DNA from: Alteromonas sp. LOR
Lineage (GTDB): Bacteria > Pseudomonadota > Gammaproteobacteria > Enterobacterales > Alteromonadaceae
Direction of reading: 5' to 3'
Assembly: GCF_000753865.1 (NCBI RefSeq)
Contig: NZ_JQFW01000001.1
Location: 1-64,000, forward strand
DNA: 64,000 nucleotides
Made by a program: the position numbers and the translations under genes. The first letter of the stretch is position 1. Every line of letters begins with the position of its first letter. This document shows, piece by piece, positions 63,216 to 64,000 of the stretch. The notes below the pieces were generated by a model, which searched no databases, was not told where the DNA came from, and saw only the letters and a program-made list of their open reading frames with translations.

Positions 63216-64000
63216 TCACCCTAACACCGTACCCAAATCATTGCTTCTAGGTGTTACTGACAAGCACTTAACTGCCTGGCCGCTAGCGCAGGCTATGGTT
63301 GATATGAGTATTTCACAAGGTATCGAAAGCGATGCTTTGCTAAGAGGTACAGGACTTTTCATAGAAGATATTGCTAATGGCAAAAGTTTAGGTGCTAAAC
63401 AGCTTCTGCTATTGAGCCAGCGAGTTCAAAAGAGTGTGAAGAGCAGAGACGCAGGATTACAAATAGGTCGAATGCTCACCTCTAGTCACATGCTCGGCGT
63501 GCTATCTATCCTATTGAGATGTCGCAACGTAGCGCATTGTGTTGAGCTTCTTTCTCACATGCGCTGGAGCTGTATGCCACTTATTCACTGGCGTACGTAT
63601 TATCACGACGATACGGTTTATCTTGTACCTCAAGATAGTTTTGGTGCAAAAGAAAACTGGTCTTTTCAGGTAGAAGTGGCCTTTGCTTGGATGATGTCTA
63701 TCGTTCGTCAAGGAACAGACAAACGGTTCCCTTTAAGTTTTGATTTTGAATGGGCTCGTCCACGCAACATCTACGATTACGAGGAGTTTTTAGGTACGCG
63801 GCTTTCTTTTGAACAACCTGTGACAATGATCAAAATTCCTCGTGAGGCCTGGGAGGAGCGTTTTTCTCTTGCCGATGAGGACTGGGTTACAACCGGTGTA
63901 GCATCGGTGTCGAGGCAACCTATGTATGCATTGACCGAACGGATCCAGGATTTGTTAATACAACAGCCTGACTTAACAGCAGCGCAAATTGCTTCAACAC
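63199..64000 (+). CDS. AraC-family transcriptional regulator (3' end beyond window)
   Basis: Partial: 267 codons open to the window end. ATG at 63199 overlaps the degenerate GGDEF gene by 17 bases. The visible part matches the N-terminal arabinose-binding-like domain of AraC regulators of the OruR/ArgR type: DALLRGTGLFIEDI, AGLQIGRMLTSSHMLGVLSILLRCRN, and FDFEWARPRNIYDYEEFLGTRLSFEQP. The sequence stops at DLTAAQIAST, the expected beginning of the first helix-turn-helix. No ligand or target can be read. Confidence 0.88.
   Translation, partial: MHTQPNHPNTVPKSLLLGVTDKHLTAWPLAQAMVDMSISQGIESDALLRGTGLFIEDIANGKSLGAKQLLLLSQRVQKSVKSRDAGLQIGRMLTSSHMLGVLSILLRCRNVAHCVELLSHMRWSCMPLIHWRTYYHDDTVYLVPQDSFGAKENWSFQVEVAFAWMMSIVRQGTDKRFPLSFDFEWARPRNIYDYEEFLGTRLSFEQPVTMIKIPREAWEERFSLADEDWVTTGVASVSRQPMYALTERIQDLLIQQPDLTAAQIAST

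Overview
The window looks like chromosome from a marine gammaproteobacterium of the Alteromonadales, most likely Alteromonas or a close relative. This rests on remembered family content and gene order: lptM-lysA-dapF-DUF484-xerC-yigB near uvrD, many TonB-dependent receptors, many GGDEF/EAL proteins, and DUF3300, DUF3630-like and DUF6436-like genes. No database search was possible. I see no rRNA, tRNA, CRISPR array, prophage or intact insertion sequence. The window ends inside an AraC-type regulator.

Layout. 0-2.7 kb: rraA, then a PAP2 phosphatase and a GT28-like glycosyltransferase that almost touch and sit behind a Pho-box-like repeat. 2.7-11 kb: housekeeping genes lptM, lysA, dapF, DUF484, xerC and yigB, convergent with cysE, then uvrD behind a LexA box. 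11-18.4 kb: REC-REC-GGDEF protein, rarD, mgtE, recQ, a glutathione S-transferase and a small DUF3630-like protein. 18.4-30.1 kb: large DISM-PAS-GGDEF-EAL protein, ribA, DUF3300 protein, lone ATP-grasp enzyme, HAMP-less chemoreceptor coupled to a DUF6436-like protein, and an acyl-CoA transferase/GNAT fusion coupled to a histone-deacetylase-family enzyme. 30.3-45.9 kb: small hydrolase, RND efflux pair, DnaJ-related protein, DUF1499 protein, TonB receptor, chalcone-isomerase-like secreted protein, RhlA-like acyltransferase, M14 peptidase and a BLUF-EAL photoreceptor. 46-54 kb: small His-rich outer-membrane protein, secreted aspartoacylase-like enzyme, and a tightly overlapping operon of ABC ATPase, two ABC-2 permeases and a siderophore-type TonB receptor. 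54-64 kb: CHASE3-GGDEF-EAL protein, then a three-gene phytate operon (TonB receptor, ACP5-type phosphatase, beta-propeller phytase) with a three-repeat Pho box, a degenerate GGDEF protein, and the start of an AraC-type regulator.

How the genes fit together. The strongest theme is phosphate economy. Both Pho-box-like elements lie about 52-54 bp upstream of the chosen start codons. One controls a plausible phytate capture and hydrolysis operon. The other precedes a lipid-phosphatase plus GT28-like glycosyltransferase pair that could replace phospholipids with glycolipids when phosphate is scarce; that function is inference. The second theme is cyclic-di-GMP: five GGDEF and/or EAL proteins with different sensory inputs (response regulator, DISM/PAS, blue light, CHASE3-like, membrane helices). 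The third is envelope exchange: three TonB receptors, an RND pump and an ABC-2 exporter.
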